The translations under genes were made by a program, and so were the position numbers. Source: Desulfovibrio sp. Huiquan2017 (GTDB lineage: Bacteria > Desulfobacterota > Desulfovibrionia > Desulfovibrionales > Desulfovibrionaceae). From it: DNA of 64,000 nt. The notes under the pieces are model-generated. The model ran no database searches. It was not told the origin of the DNA and saw only the letters and a program-made list of their open reading frames with translations. The stretch is from positions 62,001-126,000 of the forward strand of contig NZ_JAFMPN010000001.1 of the NCBI RefSeq assembly GCF_017351175.1. The letters run 5' to 3'. This document shows, piece by piece, positions 8,534-16,462 of the stretch. Every line of letters starts with the position of its first letter. Within the stretch, counting starts at the first letter, position 1.

Positions 8534-10261
8534 CTAGGATTCCACAATTTCGGACAGATGTTGGTGAGCATACTCCAAGGACGGGTCCATGTCGAGAGCC
8601 GCCTGCAAATAATCCGCCGCCTCCCGGAGATTGCCCAAAAACTTATGGCACAGGCCAAGGTTCGCCAGATCGTGGGGCGAGCCGCTGTCGATATCCAAAG
8701 ACGCCTTGAAGTCCTCGGCCGCCAACTCGTACCGGCCGCCTTTGAAGTGCGCCACGCCACGCAGATTGAAGAACTCCCGGCACTCCCGGTCGAGCCCGAT
8801 GGCCCGGCCCAGGAGTTCGATGGTCTCTTCCCAGGCCTCCAATCTGGACAGGGCGTAGGCCTGGTAGAAGAGCGCCAGGCCGCGTTCGGCGTCTGCGGGT
8901 TGCAGGTCAACGGACTCCTCGAAGCAGGCCGCCGCATAGGTCGGGTCGCCCATGCGCAGGGCGAGCAGTCCACGGAAGAACGGCAGGAAGTAGGCGCCGG
9001 GATAAATCTCCTCCAGCACATCCAGCCCTTCCAGGGCTGCGTCGAAGTCGGCCTCCTCGGCCAGGATGCGTCCCACGAAAAGTCCCATGGAGCGATGCGG
9101 CGTGCGCTCGCGGAAGTCGAAGCCGGGCACGAAGTTGTAGTTTGCCGTGACCATCAGCTCCGGGTGCCGGGTGTCCACGGAATACAACGTGTCGCCCATG
9201 TCTCCGAGGCCGCGCGCCAGGGCGTTCAGTTCATTGAAGATATCCTCGTCCTCCACCGTAGGCAGGGAATCGAGGGCAACCACGTCCCCTTCCTTCAACC
9301 ATTCGATCTGATCGAGTTCGGTGAATTTGGGCAGTCCCGAGGCCTCGTACACGCGGCTGGTCTCGAAATCGCCCGCCAGCTGGGCCACCTCGGTCACGGC
9401 GCGGATGGCGGCCTTGACCGGCGAGGCCGCGGTCCCGGCGGTGAATACTATTTCGCTCAACGCCGGGAAGGTCTTGCGGTCCCAGGCCACGGCCGCCACG
9501 GTGGGCACGGGGTAGCCCAGGGAAAAATCCTTGAGGATGATGGTCACGCCGTTACGCTCGAAGCAATCGAGCAGGCGGCGCAGGATCGGGTCGTCACAGG
9601 AGGCCGAATCAATGGTCGGGGTCACCCGTCGGCTACGGTCGATGAGCGCGCAGACATGCCGCTCCACCAACTCGCACGCGCCTTGGGCAATGGATTCCTC
9701 GAAGGTGTTCCCGGCGGATGAACCGTTAAACTCATTGAGCTTCTTGAACCAATCCAGAGGGACGTACTCTTCCTGCCCGGAACGCACGTTGAGCGCGGGG
9801 TGGAACTTCCAACGGATGAGATCCAGGAGCCGAACGGCCTTGTCCGCGGCGATGTCCTCGTTCACCGAACGGATCACCTGGCCGATGTCCATGACCTTGC
9901 CGGGCCATCGCTCCTGTGCCTCGGACCAAGTCAGTTCGGTGAAATTGCCCGGATCGGCCCAAAAGCTGAAATAGGAGAACCGCTCCACCAGTTCCATGAG
10001 GGCCGAGGCCTCGGCCTGTTCCGGGGACGCGCCCTTGCCCATCTGCTTGCGCGTGGGCATGACCTCGCGGGCTTCGGGACCGCACTCACTGACAAACACC
10101 GGAATGCCGAGACGGCCGGTATCCACCCGGTCGGTCTTGGCCAGGACGCCGCTGCATTTCTCGGCCAGAGCGGCCTTGACGCGCTTTACGGTCTCCACCG
10201 GGGTGCATGCCTTGTCCTGGTCGGTGGTGAAGGATTTGGGGCAATGTTTGAGCTCGATCAC
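8534..10261 (-). CDS. YcaO-domain protein with C-terminal TPR repeats
   Basis: A 575-residue two-part protein. Residues 1 to about 400 form a YcaO domain, an ATP-using backbone-amide activator known for azoline and thioamide formation. Its nucleotide-binding helices are visible as GKGASPEQAEASALMELVER (about 75-94) and NTFEESIAQGACELVERHV (about 185-203), plus TAASPVKAAIRAVTEVAQ further on. Residues about 405-570 are four or five TPR-like helix pairs, for example FFNLRGVAHFKGGRYELAAE. The ATG overlaps the stop of the upstream methyltransferase gene, so the two are translationally coupled, and dsrC follows on the same strand. No radical-SAM, TfuA or precursor-peptide gene is seen nearby, so the substrate is unknown. 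The family call is strong; the role is not. Confidence 0.9.
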   Translation of the reverse strand: MIELKHCPKSFTTDQDKACTPVETVKRVKAALAEKCSGVLAKTDRVDTGRLGIPVFVSECGPEAREVMPTRKQMGKGASPEQAEASALMELVERFSYFSFWADPGNFTELTWSEAQERWPGKVMDIGQVIRSVNEDIAADKAVRLLDLIRWKFHPALNVRSGQEEYVPLDWFKKLNEFNGSSAGNTFEESIAQGACELVERHVCALIDRSRRVTPTIDSASCDDPILRRLLDCFERNGVTIILKDFSLGYPVPTVAAVAWDRKTFPALSEIVFTAGTAASPVKAAIRAVTEVAQLAGDFETSRVYEASGLPKFTELDQIEWLKEGDVVALDSLPTVEDEDIFNELNALARGLGDMGDTLYSVDTRHPELMVTANYNFVPGFDFRERTPHRSMGLFVGRILAEEADFDAALEGLDVLEEIYPGAYFLPFFRGLLALRMGDPTYAAACFEESVDLQPADAERGLALFYQAYALSRLEAWEETIELLGRAIGLDRECREFFNLRGVAHFKGGRYELAAEDFKASLDIDSGSPHDLANLGLCHKFLGNLREAADYLQAALDMDPSLEYAHQHLSEIVES

Positions 10262-10983
10262 AATGCCTTCCTCTTCATGCGGAACAGGTTGACGACGTTC
10301 TCCTCGCCGGTCTCGTTGTCCTTGTAGTTGGCCTCGGACTTCATCATGGCGAAGAGTCCGGCGGCCTTGTCGAAGAATTTCCTGCCCTGCCGCTTCTTGT
10401 CCATGGCCATGAGGACCTCGGCGGTCGGGGCCTCTGCCAGCTGGGCGTCGAGGAAATCCGCCAGCGGTTCGTAGACCGCCTCTTCATAGAGTACCTCGCA
10501 ACCGATAATGTAGTCGAAGCGCCGCCCCAGCGAATCCGTGGTGAAGTCCACCCGCCGGATGTCCACCAAGCCGTCCAGACCGTTCCTGAGAACATTGATC
10601 CGGCTGAACAGCAAAGCGTAGGGCTCCACATCGCTCACGGTCACATGGTGGCCAAGCTTGGCCATGACCATGCCGTTCACGGCGCAGCCCGCGCCCACCT
10701 CGAGAATGGAGCAGCCGGGCGCGAACGGAAACCGGGTCAGGGTATAGCCCAGCACCAGGCAGGAAGGCCAAACCTTGGCCCACAGGGGCAGGACAATTTT
10801 TTTGCCCGCCCGGGATTTGTCCACCAGCTTGTCGAGATACTTCGGCATCTGCTTGACCTGGAGCACCTCCAGGCTCTTGTCGCCGATGTTCACGGTCTCG
10901 AATCCGACCTCGCCGAACTCCCGCACGGCAATGTCGATGAGCGCACCGATAGGCTGGTCCAGGTTGAAAACGGTATCCGCCAT
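10258..10983 (-). CDS. Class I SAM methyltransferase (METTL21/lysine-type)
   Basis: A 241-residue methyltransferase. The SAM motif ILEVGAGCAVNGMVMAKLG lies near residues 93-111, then TVSDVEPYALLFSRIN gives the acidic ribose-binding Asp. The segment PLWAKVWPSCLVLGYTL resembles the LWPA region before motif I in METTL21-type protein-lysine methyltransferases, and DYIIGCEVLYEE resembles the post-II region of that group. This suggests a protein rather than small-molecule substrate. It overlaps the ycaO-like gene by 4 bp. The target is unknown; DsrC or a ribosomal or translation factor would be reasonable to test. Confidence 0.82.
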   Translation of the reverse strand: MADTVFNLDQPIGALIDIAVREFGEVGFETVNIGDKSLEVLQVKQMPKYLDKLVDKSRAGKKIVLPLWAKVWPSCLVLGYTLTRFPFAPGCSILEVGAGCAVNGMVMAKLGHHVTVSDVEPYALLFSRINVLRNGLDGLVDIRRVDFTTDSLGRRFDYIIGCEVLYEEAVYEPLADFLDAQLAEAPTAEVLMAMDKKRQGRKFFDKAAGLFAMMKSEANYKDNETGEENVVNLFRMKRKAL

Positions 10984-11027
10984 TTTTCCCTCCGGAATAC
11001 AAACGCCTCACGAAGAGGCCGCTAATT

Positions 11028-11831
11028 TTATTGGTCTATCGAATTGATCTTTTCCAGGACCCACAACCCGCCGGGCCCGGCGTCGTCGCGGCCGAAGTCC
11101 CAGACGGCCCGGTACTGGACGGGACGGCCATCCTCGCCCACGCGCAACTGCGCGTCATAGTGCACGGAGGCCACGGTCCGGCCGTTGGCCGAATGCAGTT
11201 CGGCCAGCAGGGCCGAGACAAGCATGACCTCGGTGCGGGGGCGATCCCCGGCGGCCACGGCGTCGCCGTAGACCCCGTCGGATAAAAAGTCGCGGAGGGC
11301 GTCGAAGTCCTCCTTGCCTCTGGCTTCCTGAAAACGGGAAAAGAGGATCTTGGCCCCTTCCAGGAATTCGGCCTCGTCGAAACCGTCCGCCCGGATGGAC
11401 GGACCGGTGGGCGTCGTGGGCGCGGGCCGGTCGTCGGGTTCCTTGGAACTGAGCATGTCCCAGGTACGCCTGGCGGCTTCGTGCCGGTCCATGGCGCCGG
11501 GCCGGGGACGCTCCTCGGTCCCGTCGTCGGAGCGATCCTCCCCGTCGGGCTTGGCCGGATAGTCGGGACGCGACCAACGGCCGGGCTTGGTCCGATCGTC
11601 GTCGCCGCCGGAACGCCGCCTGAAGGCGCGGACCAGGAAATAGGCGATGAGCACCAGCAAAAGGATATTCAGAATGGAGCCGGTGCGGCTTGCGGGCCCG
11701 GCCTGGGCCAAAGCCGGCGTGGCCGCGAGCAGGACCAGGGCGGACGCCGTCAACAATCGGCCCAGGCAATGGACCGGGCGTGTCGAACGACCGGCCGAAC
11801 CGGTCGCGTTCGCGTGGATGTCATTGTGCAT
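11028..11831 (-). CDS. Exported or anchored Tim44-like domain protein
   Basis: A 267-residue protein with a signal-peptide-like segment (LLTASALVLLAATPALAQA, about residues 25-45). A transmembrane helix (about 53-70) and a long charged, disordered linker follow. The C-terminal domain of about 130 residues (FDEAEFLEGAKILFSRFQEA onward) matches the Tim44-like fold. The ATG at 11831 is chosen; an in-frame TTG at 11870 overlaps the stop of the upstream response regulator and would add 13 residues. Function in bacteria is unclear. It is probably co-transcribed with the response regulator. Confidence 0.75.
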   Translation of the reverse strand: MHNDIHANATGSAGRSTRPVHCLGRLLTASALVLLAATPALAQAGPASRTGSILNILLLVLIAYFLVRAFRRRSGGDDDRTKPGRWSRPDYPAKPDGEDRSDDGTEERPRPGAMDRHEAARRTWDMLSSKEPDDRPAPTTPTGPSIRADGFDEAEFLEGAKILFSRFQEARGKEDFDALRDFLSDGVYGDAVAAGDRPRTEVMLVSALLAELHSANGRTVASVHYDAQLRVGEDGRPVQYRAVWDFGRDDAGPGGLWVLEKINSIDQ

Positions 11832-11866
11832 GGGTGCTTCGTAAAACAAAGTCGGCGGACAGGCAA

Positions 11867-12265
11867 TCAATCGATGAGCGCAAGGTTGCGCAGAATGGCG
11901 TAGAGGCTCTCCACCTCGATGGGTTTGGGCAGGTAGGCCGCGGCCCCGCCCTTGTAGTAGGCCCGGACCACGGTCTTCGGGTCGTTCAGAGCGGTAATCA
12001 TGATGACCTTGGCCTCGTCGGCGGTGGACACGCCCAATTCCTGTTCCATGGCCCGGATGTCCTTGAGGGCCTGATGGCCGTCCTTGTTGGGCATCATGAT
12101 GTCCATGCAGACCAGATCATAAGGGCGGCCCTCGTCGATGGCGCGACGGAAGGCGTCCACGCACTCCACGCCGTCGGAGGCCGTGTCGCACTCGCCGAAA
12201 TCGGACAGCAACGCGGTCAAAAGCTTACGGCTGGTGAATTCATCTTCAACTATAAGGATACGCAT
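11867..12265 (-). CDS. Single-domain CheY-like response regulator
   Basis: A 132-residue receiver domain with no output domain. MRILIVEDEF holds the acidic pocket, CMDIMMPNKDG holds the phospho-accepting Asp near residue 54, MITALN the conserved Thr/Ala, and LPKPIE the conserved Lys. A GAGAAGGAGAATC ribosome site precedes the ATG. Its partner kinase is not in the window. It differs enough from the cheY fragment at the window start to be a separate regulator. Confidence 0.93.
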   Translation of the reverse strand: MRILIVEDEFTSRKLLTALLSDFGECDTASDGVECVDAFRRAIDEGRPYDLVCMDIMMPNKDGHQALKDIRAMEQELGVSTADEAKVIMITALNDPKTVVRAYYKGGAAAYLPKPIEVESLYAILRNLALID

Positions 12266-12451
12266 TGATTCTCCTTCTCGGAAGCAAAACTACACCACTC
12301 GACAAAGGAATTCAACGGGCCGGGACAAATCCCGCCGCAATCTATAACGCCTTCATAGGGCGCATCGCCGCCCTGCCGGGGCTTGCCCTAAAGGCGATTG
12401 CCACGTAGAAACAGGGCCGCGGCCAACCACGCCGCCCGGAGGAAAACGACC

Positions 12452-12781
12452 ATGGATTTTTCGCACATTCCCGCCCTGCTCGGCGGTTTTTTCGATTTTC
12501 TGGACAGCCCGCAATGGCGCGCATGGCCGTTCAATTCCGGGTATGGGGAACACATTCTGCCCGCCGTGGCCCGCCTGCTCTTCGTCTCCCTGATCATGGG
12601 AGCGATCCTGCTCTTTCTCCGGCTGCTCTTCGGCCCGGGCGGCCCCCTGCGGGACAAGGAACTCGACGAGGAGGCCCGCCTAGAGACCGAAAAGGAACGG
12701 GCCGAGCTCAAGGAGCGGTTCGAAAAGGGAGAAATCTCCGAACCGGAATACGAAGTCAGGATGAAGAGGCTCAAGGATTGA
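12452..12781 (+). CDS. Small membrane protein with SHOCT-like C-terminus
   Basis: A 109-residue protein with one strong transmembrane segment (about 41-61) and a charged helical tail. The tail ends with LKERFEKGEISEPEYEVRMK, which matches the SHOCT short C-terminal domain. The ATG at 12452 is chosen because GGAGGA lies about 9 bp upstream; an upstream in-frame start at 12398 would include that ribosome site in coding sequence. It stops 2 bp before the HD-domain gene, so the two are probably coupled. Function unknown. Confidence 0.8.
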   Translation: MDFSHIPALLGGFFDFLDSPQWRAWPFNSGYGEHILPAVARLLFVSLIMGAILLFLRLLFGPGGPLRDKELDEEARLETEKERAELKERFEKGEISEPEYEVRMKRLKD

Positions 12782-12783
12782 CC

Positions 12784-13566
12784 ATGTCCCTGCCCGCACA
12801 CGAAGAACTGATCCGGGAATTCGCCGAAAAACACCTCACCGGCGAGGAAAACAACGACTACCACATCCGCCTGAAGCTCGACCACACCATGCGCGTCCTG
12901 GACAACGCGCGGGCGATCATCGAAGCGGAAAAGATCACCGGCCGCACCGGGGAACTGGCCGTCATGGCCGCCCTGTATCACGACATCGGGCGCTTTCCGC
13001 AATTCGCGCGTTACCGGACATTCCGGGACGCGGAGTCCGTCAGCCACGGACGCATGGGCGTGCTCGCCCTGCGCGGCCTCGACCTGCCCGGCGGCTTTTC
13101 CCCGGCCGAATGGCGGTTGATCCGAGCCGCCGTGGGCCTGCATAACGCCAAGGATGTCAACCCACGCCTCCGTCCCCCTTTGGCCACCATGGTCGATGTC
13201 ACCCGCGACGCGGACAAGCTCGACATCTTTACCGTCATCCTGGACTACATGGAGCAGCCCCATACCCCTGGCCGGGCGGTCCTCTTCCGGCTCAAGACAG
13301 ACCCCACGCGCTGTACCCCGGCGGTTCTGAACGCGGTCTTGTCCGCCGGGTCCTGCGACTATTCCCTGCTCCGCTACGAAAAAGACTTCCTGCTGCTCAT
13401 GACCGGCTGGATATTTTCCCTGACCTACGCCACCTCGGGCCGACTGCTGCTCGAACGCGGCCTGGTGGCCCGAACCTTCGCGCTGCTGCCCGAAATCCCG
13501 GAAAGCGAAATCCTGAAGGCCAAGGTCCTCGACCACCTGCACGCCCGGGGATCGGCCAACTTCTGA
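12784..13566 (+). CDS. HD-domain phosphohydrolase-like protein
   Basis: A 260-residue protein of the HD superfamily of metal-dependent phosphohydrolases. The metal ligands are visible as KLDHTMRVL (His), AALYHDIGRFPQF (the His-Asp pair) and TRDADKLDIF (the last Asp). The layout matches small single-domain HD proteins with unknown nucleotide or phosphate substrate. The ATG follows the preceding stop by 2 bp. No second catalytic domain is fused. Confidence 0.85.
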   Translation: MSLPAHEELIREFAEKHLTGEENNDYHIRLKLDHTMRVLDNARAIIEAEKITGRTGELAVMAALYHDIGRFPQFARYRTFRDAESVSHGRMGVLALRGLDLPGGFSPAEWRLIRAAVGLHNAKDVNPRLRPPLATMVDVTRDADKLDIFTVILDYMEQPHTPGRAVLFRLKTDPTRCTPAVLNAVLSAGSCDYSLLRYEKDFLLLMTGWIFSLTYATSGRLLLERGLVARTFALLPEIPESEILKAKVLDHLHARGSANF

Positions 13567-13678
13567 CATCCGCCGGGTACGCCTCTTCAATCCTCCTCCG
13601 GGAACGCAGCTTTACTTCCCCCGACGAGTGCTTATTCTTTGCGGTAACGCACTCTCATTCGAACACAGGAGGACCCCC

Positions 13679-14587
13679 ATGTCCGATACGCTCTACGACG
13701 TCGTCATACTCGGTTCCGGCCCCGGCGGCCTTCAGGCGGCCATCCATGCTTCACGCAAAAAGGCCCGGACCCTCATGCTCGGCCGCATCGACAATTCCAG
13801 CCTGTACTGGGCTCATGTGGAAAACTACTGCTGTCAGATCAAGATATCCGGCGAGGAAATCCTCAAGAAGGGCCGCGTCCAAGCCGAAAGCTTCGGGGCC
13901 GAATTCCGCGACGAAGACGTCCTGGCCATCGAGCCGGACGGCAAAACGTTCTCACTCAAACTCGAATCCGGCGACACGGTCCGGGCCAAGACCATTATCC
14001 TGGCCACGGGTTCCAGCCGCAACAAGCTGGGTGTGCCCGGCGAAAAGGAACTGCTCGGCAAGGGCGTGAGCTACTGCGTGGACTGCGACGCGGGCTTCTA
14101 CCGAAACGAAGTGGTGGCCGTGGCCGGTTGCCGTAGCGCCGCCGCGGGCGGAGCCGTGGCCTTGACCAACTTCGCGAGCGAGGTGCACCTCTACTGCCAG
14201 GAACTGGACGTCAACGAAGGATTGAGCAAGCAGTTGACCGACACCGGCGTACACGTCCACGAGGGCGTGACCATCAAGGAAATCCAAGGGGACGACGCGG
14301 TCCGGTCCGTGCTCCTGGACGACGGCTCCACTCAAGACGTCAGCGGCGTGTTCATCGAATTGGGCGCCAAGGGCGTGCTGGAATTGACCGCCATGCTCGG
14401 CGTGCGGTTGGATGAAAACATGAAATATATCGAGGCGGACAAAAAGCAGCGCACCAACGTGGAAGGCGTGTACGCCGCAGGCGACATCTGCGGCCCGCCC
14501 CTCCAGATGGCCAAGGCCGTCGGCGAGGGATGCGTCGCGGGCATCGAAGCCGCCACCTACGCCAAGAAGCTTGAGGTCGGCGCATAG
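13679..14587 (+). CDS. Thioredoxin reductase-like FAD protein, atypical
   Basis: A 302-residue flavoprotein of the thioredoxin-reductase fold. The FAD loop GSGPGGLQAAIHA (about 14-26) and the C-terminal FAD motif GVYAAGDI are clear. The redox pair is CVDC, within VSYCVDCDAGFYRNE. The usual NADPH loop GGGDSA is replaced by AGCRSAAAGG, and the HRRxxxR phosphate-binding motif is absent after HLYCQEL. It may therefore use another electron donor such as ferredoxin or NADH, or have another role. AGGAGG precedes the ATG. No thioredoxin gene is adjacent. Confidence 0.85.
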   Translation: MSDTLYDVVILGSGPGGLQAAIHASRKKARTLMLGRIDNSSLYWAHVENYCCQIKISGEEILKKGRVQAESFGAEFRDEDVLAIEPDGKTFSLKLESGDTVRAKTIILATGSSRNKLGVPGEKELLGKGVSYCVDCDAGFYRNEVVAVAGCRSAAAGGAVALTNFASEVHLYCQELDVNEGLSKQLTDTGVHVHEGVTIKEIQGDDAVRSVLLDDGSTQDVSGVFIELGAKGVLELTAMLGVRLDENMKYIEADKKQRTNVEGVYAAGDICGPPLQMAKAVGEGCVAGIEAATYAKKLEVGA

Positions 14588-14597
14588 GCCGAAGCAG

Positions 14598-15227
14598 CTA
14601 TACCCCGGGGATGCGGCAGCAGACCTGGGCCTCGATGAAACCGGATATCCGCTTGCGGGCATCCGGTTCGTCGTTGTTGAAACGCAGCACCGCATAGTGC
14701 GTGCGGTCCTTCATAAAGGTCTTGAACACCGAGCACCCCACGCCGATGCCCTGCCCGTCCATGTCGAAAGGATGAAAGGTCAGACGCACGCGGTCGTCCT
14801 TTTCCACGGGACAGCCGCCTCGGTCGTCGCCCAAAAAACGCACGCGGGTGCAACTGGCGGACATATCCTCCAACACCCCCCGGACGGCCTGTCCGCCGTT
14901 GACCACGAAAGCCGGGAACGAGCAGGCGCAACGCGGCTCCCTACGCTCCTCGGCGTCGAAGATCTTCCGAGGGGCGGCCAATTCAAAAATTGTGGAAGGC
15001 GTGTCCACGGTTTTCAGGACGCGGGTATGGAAGCCGAGCAGCTTGCCGTCGTAGACGTAGCGGACCTGGGCGAAGGCGTCCGTCGCCAATCGCTCGACCA
15101 CCGCGTCGGGCACATCGGCAAAGACCGTCAGGCGGCCGTCGGCCTTGAGCCCGGCGACCAGCCCGAGGAAGCGGTCCTCGAAGGTCGAGACCTCCAGAAT
15201 GATGCTGTCGCCCACGGCGATATCCAT
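14598..15227 (-). CDS. PilZ-domain protein with YcgR-like N-terminus
   Basis: A 209-residue predicted c-di-GMP effector. Residues 1-95 look like the YcgR N-terminal beta-barrel flanking domain. The PilZ domain follows, with the Arg-rich motif ERREPRC and the second motif as DMSASCTRV. In the canonical second motif (D/N)xSxxG the last position is Gly; here it is Cys, and binding may be affected. The start at 15227 is supported by GGGAGG upstream; a longer frame to 15275 is possible. It is likely to regulate motility or surface behaviour, which is inference. Confidence 0.82.
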   Translation of the reverse strand: MDIAVGDSIILEVSTFEDRFLGLVAGLKADGRLTVFADVPDAVVERLATDAFAQVRYVYDGKLLGFHTRVLKTVDTPSTIFELAAPRKIFDAEERREPRCACSFPAFVVNGGQAVRGVLEDMSASCTRVRFLGDDRGGCPVEKDDRVRLTFHPFDMDGQGIGVGCSVFKTFMKDRTHYAVLRFNNDEPDARKRISGFIEAQVCCRIPGV

Positions 15228-15292
15228 GCCACCCTCCCGTATTGCTTCAGTAAACCATGGCGTTCCGGCCAGCAATTATATATACGGTTCCC

Positions 15293-15580
15293 ATGCTCAA
15301 AACACTCGGAATCCTCGCCTGGGGTGGATGCCTGCTGACCCTGGTCTGGCAAGGCGCCGTCTGGGCCGTCACCGGGACCCGGCCCGTCCTGACTCTCATG
15401 GATGTGCTGAGCAAGTTGTTCGGCCTGGACATGCTGACCCTGGCGAGCGAGTTTCCCCTGGATATCGCCGCCAAGGCGGCCTACGTGCTCGTCACCACGG
15501 AACTGGCTCTCTTCCTGTGGTGGGCGGGAGCGGCCTTGTTCGGTCTGATGTTCGCCTTCGGCCTGCTCGGCCGGGGATAA
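15293..15580 (+). CDS. Small hypothetical membrane protein
   Basis: A 95-residue, very hydrophobic protein with two or three predicted transmembrane segments (about 5-25, 47-60 and 65-90). No family is recognised. An alternative in-frame ATG at 15257 adds 12 residues; neither start has a clear ribosome site. It is divergent from the PilZ gene, and the shared intergenic region is AT-rich (TTATATATA near 15277), so a promoter may lie there. Codon use looks genuine, but this is one of the less certain genes. Confidence 0.5.
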   Translation: MLKTLGILAWGGCLLTLVWQGAVWAVTGTRPVLTLMDVLSKLFGLDMLTLASEFPLDIAAKAAYVLVTTELALFLWWAGAALFGLMFAFGLLGRG

Positions 15581-15707
15581 ATTCAGCGCATCCTCCCTTT
15601 CCCCGGACAATGCTCATCCTGACCTCAAAACCTCTTTAAGGTATGGACTAAACCCCACGGTTTCAGCTACAAGTTTGTATTCCGCTCTAACCTATGAGGT
15701 TGATCCA

Positions 15708-16448
15708 TTGCAAAAACGGTATCTTCCCATCACCATCGTGACCGCCGTCCTTTTTCTCGTCGCCGTCGGCGGCTACCTGGCTCCGGCCGGTTCGGAAGGA
15801 CCGCCCGTCCGGGTGCTCCTCGAAAACAAGGGGGGCAAGGTCATCCTGAACCATGCCCGGCACATCGACGACATGAACGGCCGGTGCGCCGACTGTCACC
15901 ACACCTCGGCCGACGACAACAATCCGCCCGCCTGCGGCTCCTGCCACGTCGCCAAATTCGACGAGGCCTTCAAAGCCGGCCATCAGAAAACCATGGACAA
16001 AAGGCAGTGCGCCGCCTGCCATCACGCCGGGGCGAGTATCGCCAAATTCAACCACGCCGAACACGCCGACGACTACACCTCCGGCGACTGCCTGTCCTGC
16101 CATCACGACAAGGATATCGAACCCGAACCGCAGGCCTGCGCCAACTGCCATACGGACGGGGCCGACTCCCGCCCATCCCTGCGCGACGCGGCCCACGCCA
16201 GGTGCGCGGACTGCCATGAAGACCTTTATAAGGAAGGAGCCGTGGGCTGCACCCGCTGCCACGAGCGCAAGGCCGAACCGGCCGTCGAGGCCAGCTACCG
16301 GGCCTGCGCCGATTGCCACACCGGGCCCACCGACCGGCTGATCCCCACCACCATGACGGCTTACCATGACCAATGCCGGGGCTGCCACGAGAAGAACGGC
16401 AGCGGCCCGTTCGATGACGACGCCTGCTACCAATGCCACATGAAATAA
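15708..16448 (+). CDS. Decaheme c-type cytochrome of the Rnf operon
   Basis: A 246-residue periplasmic multiheme cytochrome. After an N-terminal signal or anchor (about residues 5-24), ten CxxCH heme sites are counted: CADCH, CGSCH, CAACH, CLSCH, CANCH, CADCH, CTRCH, CADCH, CRGCH and CYQCH. Several have a further His directly after the motif, which could help bis-His ligation. The start is read as TTG at 15708 because GAGGT lies about 8 bp upstream; a longer TTG start at 15675 exists. It heads the rnf genes, as in Desulfovibrio vulgaris, where a cytochrome of this kind links the Rnf complex to the periplasmic c-type cytochrome pool. Confidence 0.9.
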   Translation: MQKRYLPITIVTAVLFLVAVGGYLAPAGSEGPPVRVLLENKGGKVILNHARHIDDMNGRCADCHHTSADDNNPPACGSCHVAKFDEAFKAGHQKTMDKRQCAACHHAGASIAKFNHAEHADDYTSGDCLSCHHDKDIEPEPQACANCHTDGADSRPSLRDAAHARCADCHEDLYKEGAVGCTRCHERKAEPAVEASYRACADCHTGPTDRLIPTTMTAYHDQCRGCHEKNGSGPFDDDACYQCHMK

Positions 16449-16462
16449 GGGACCGAAGCGAC

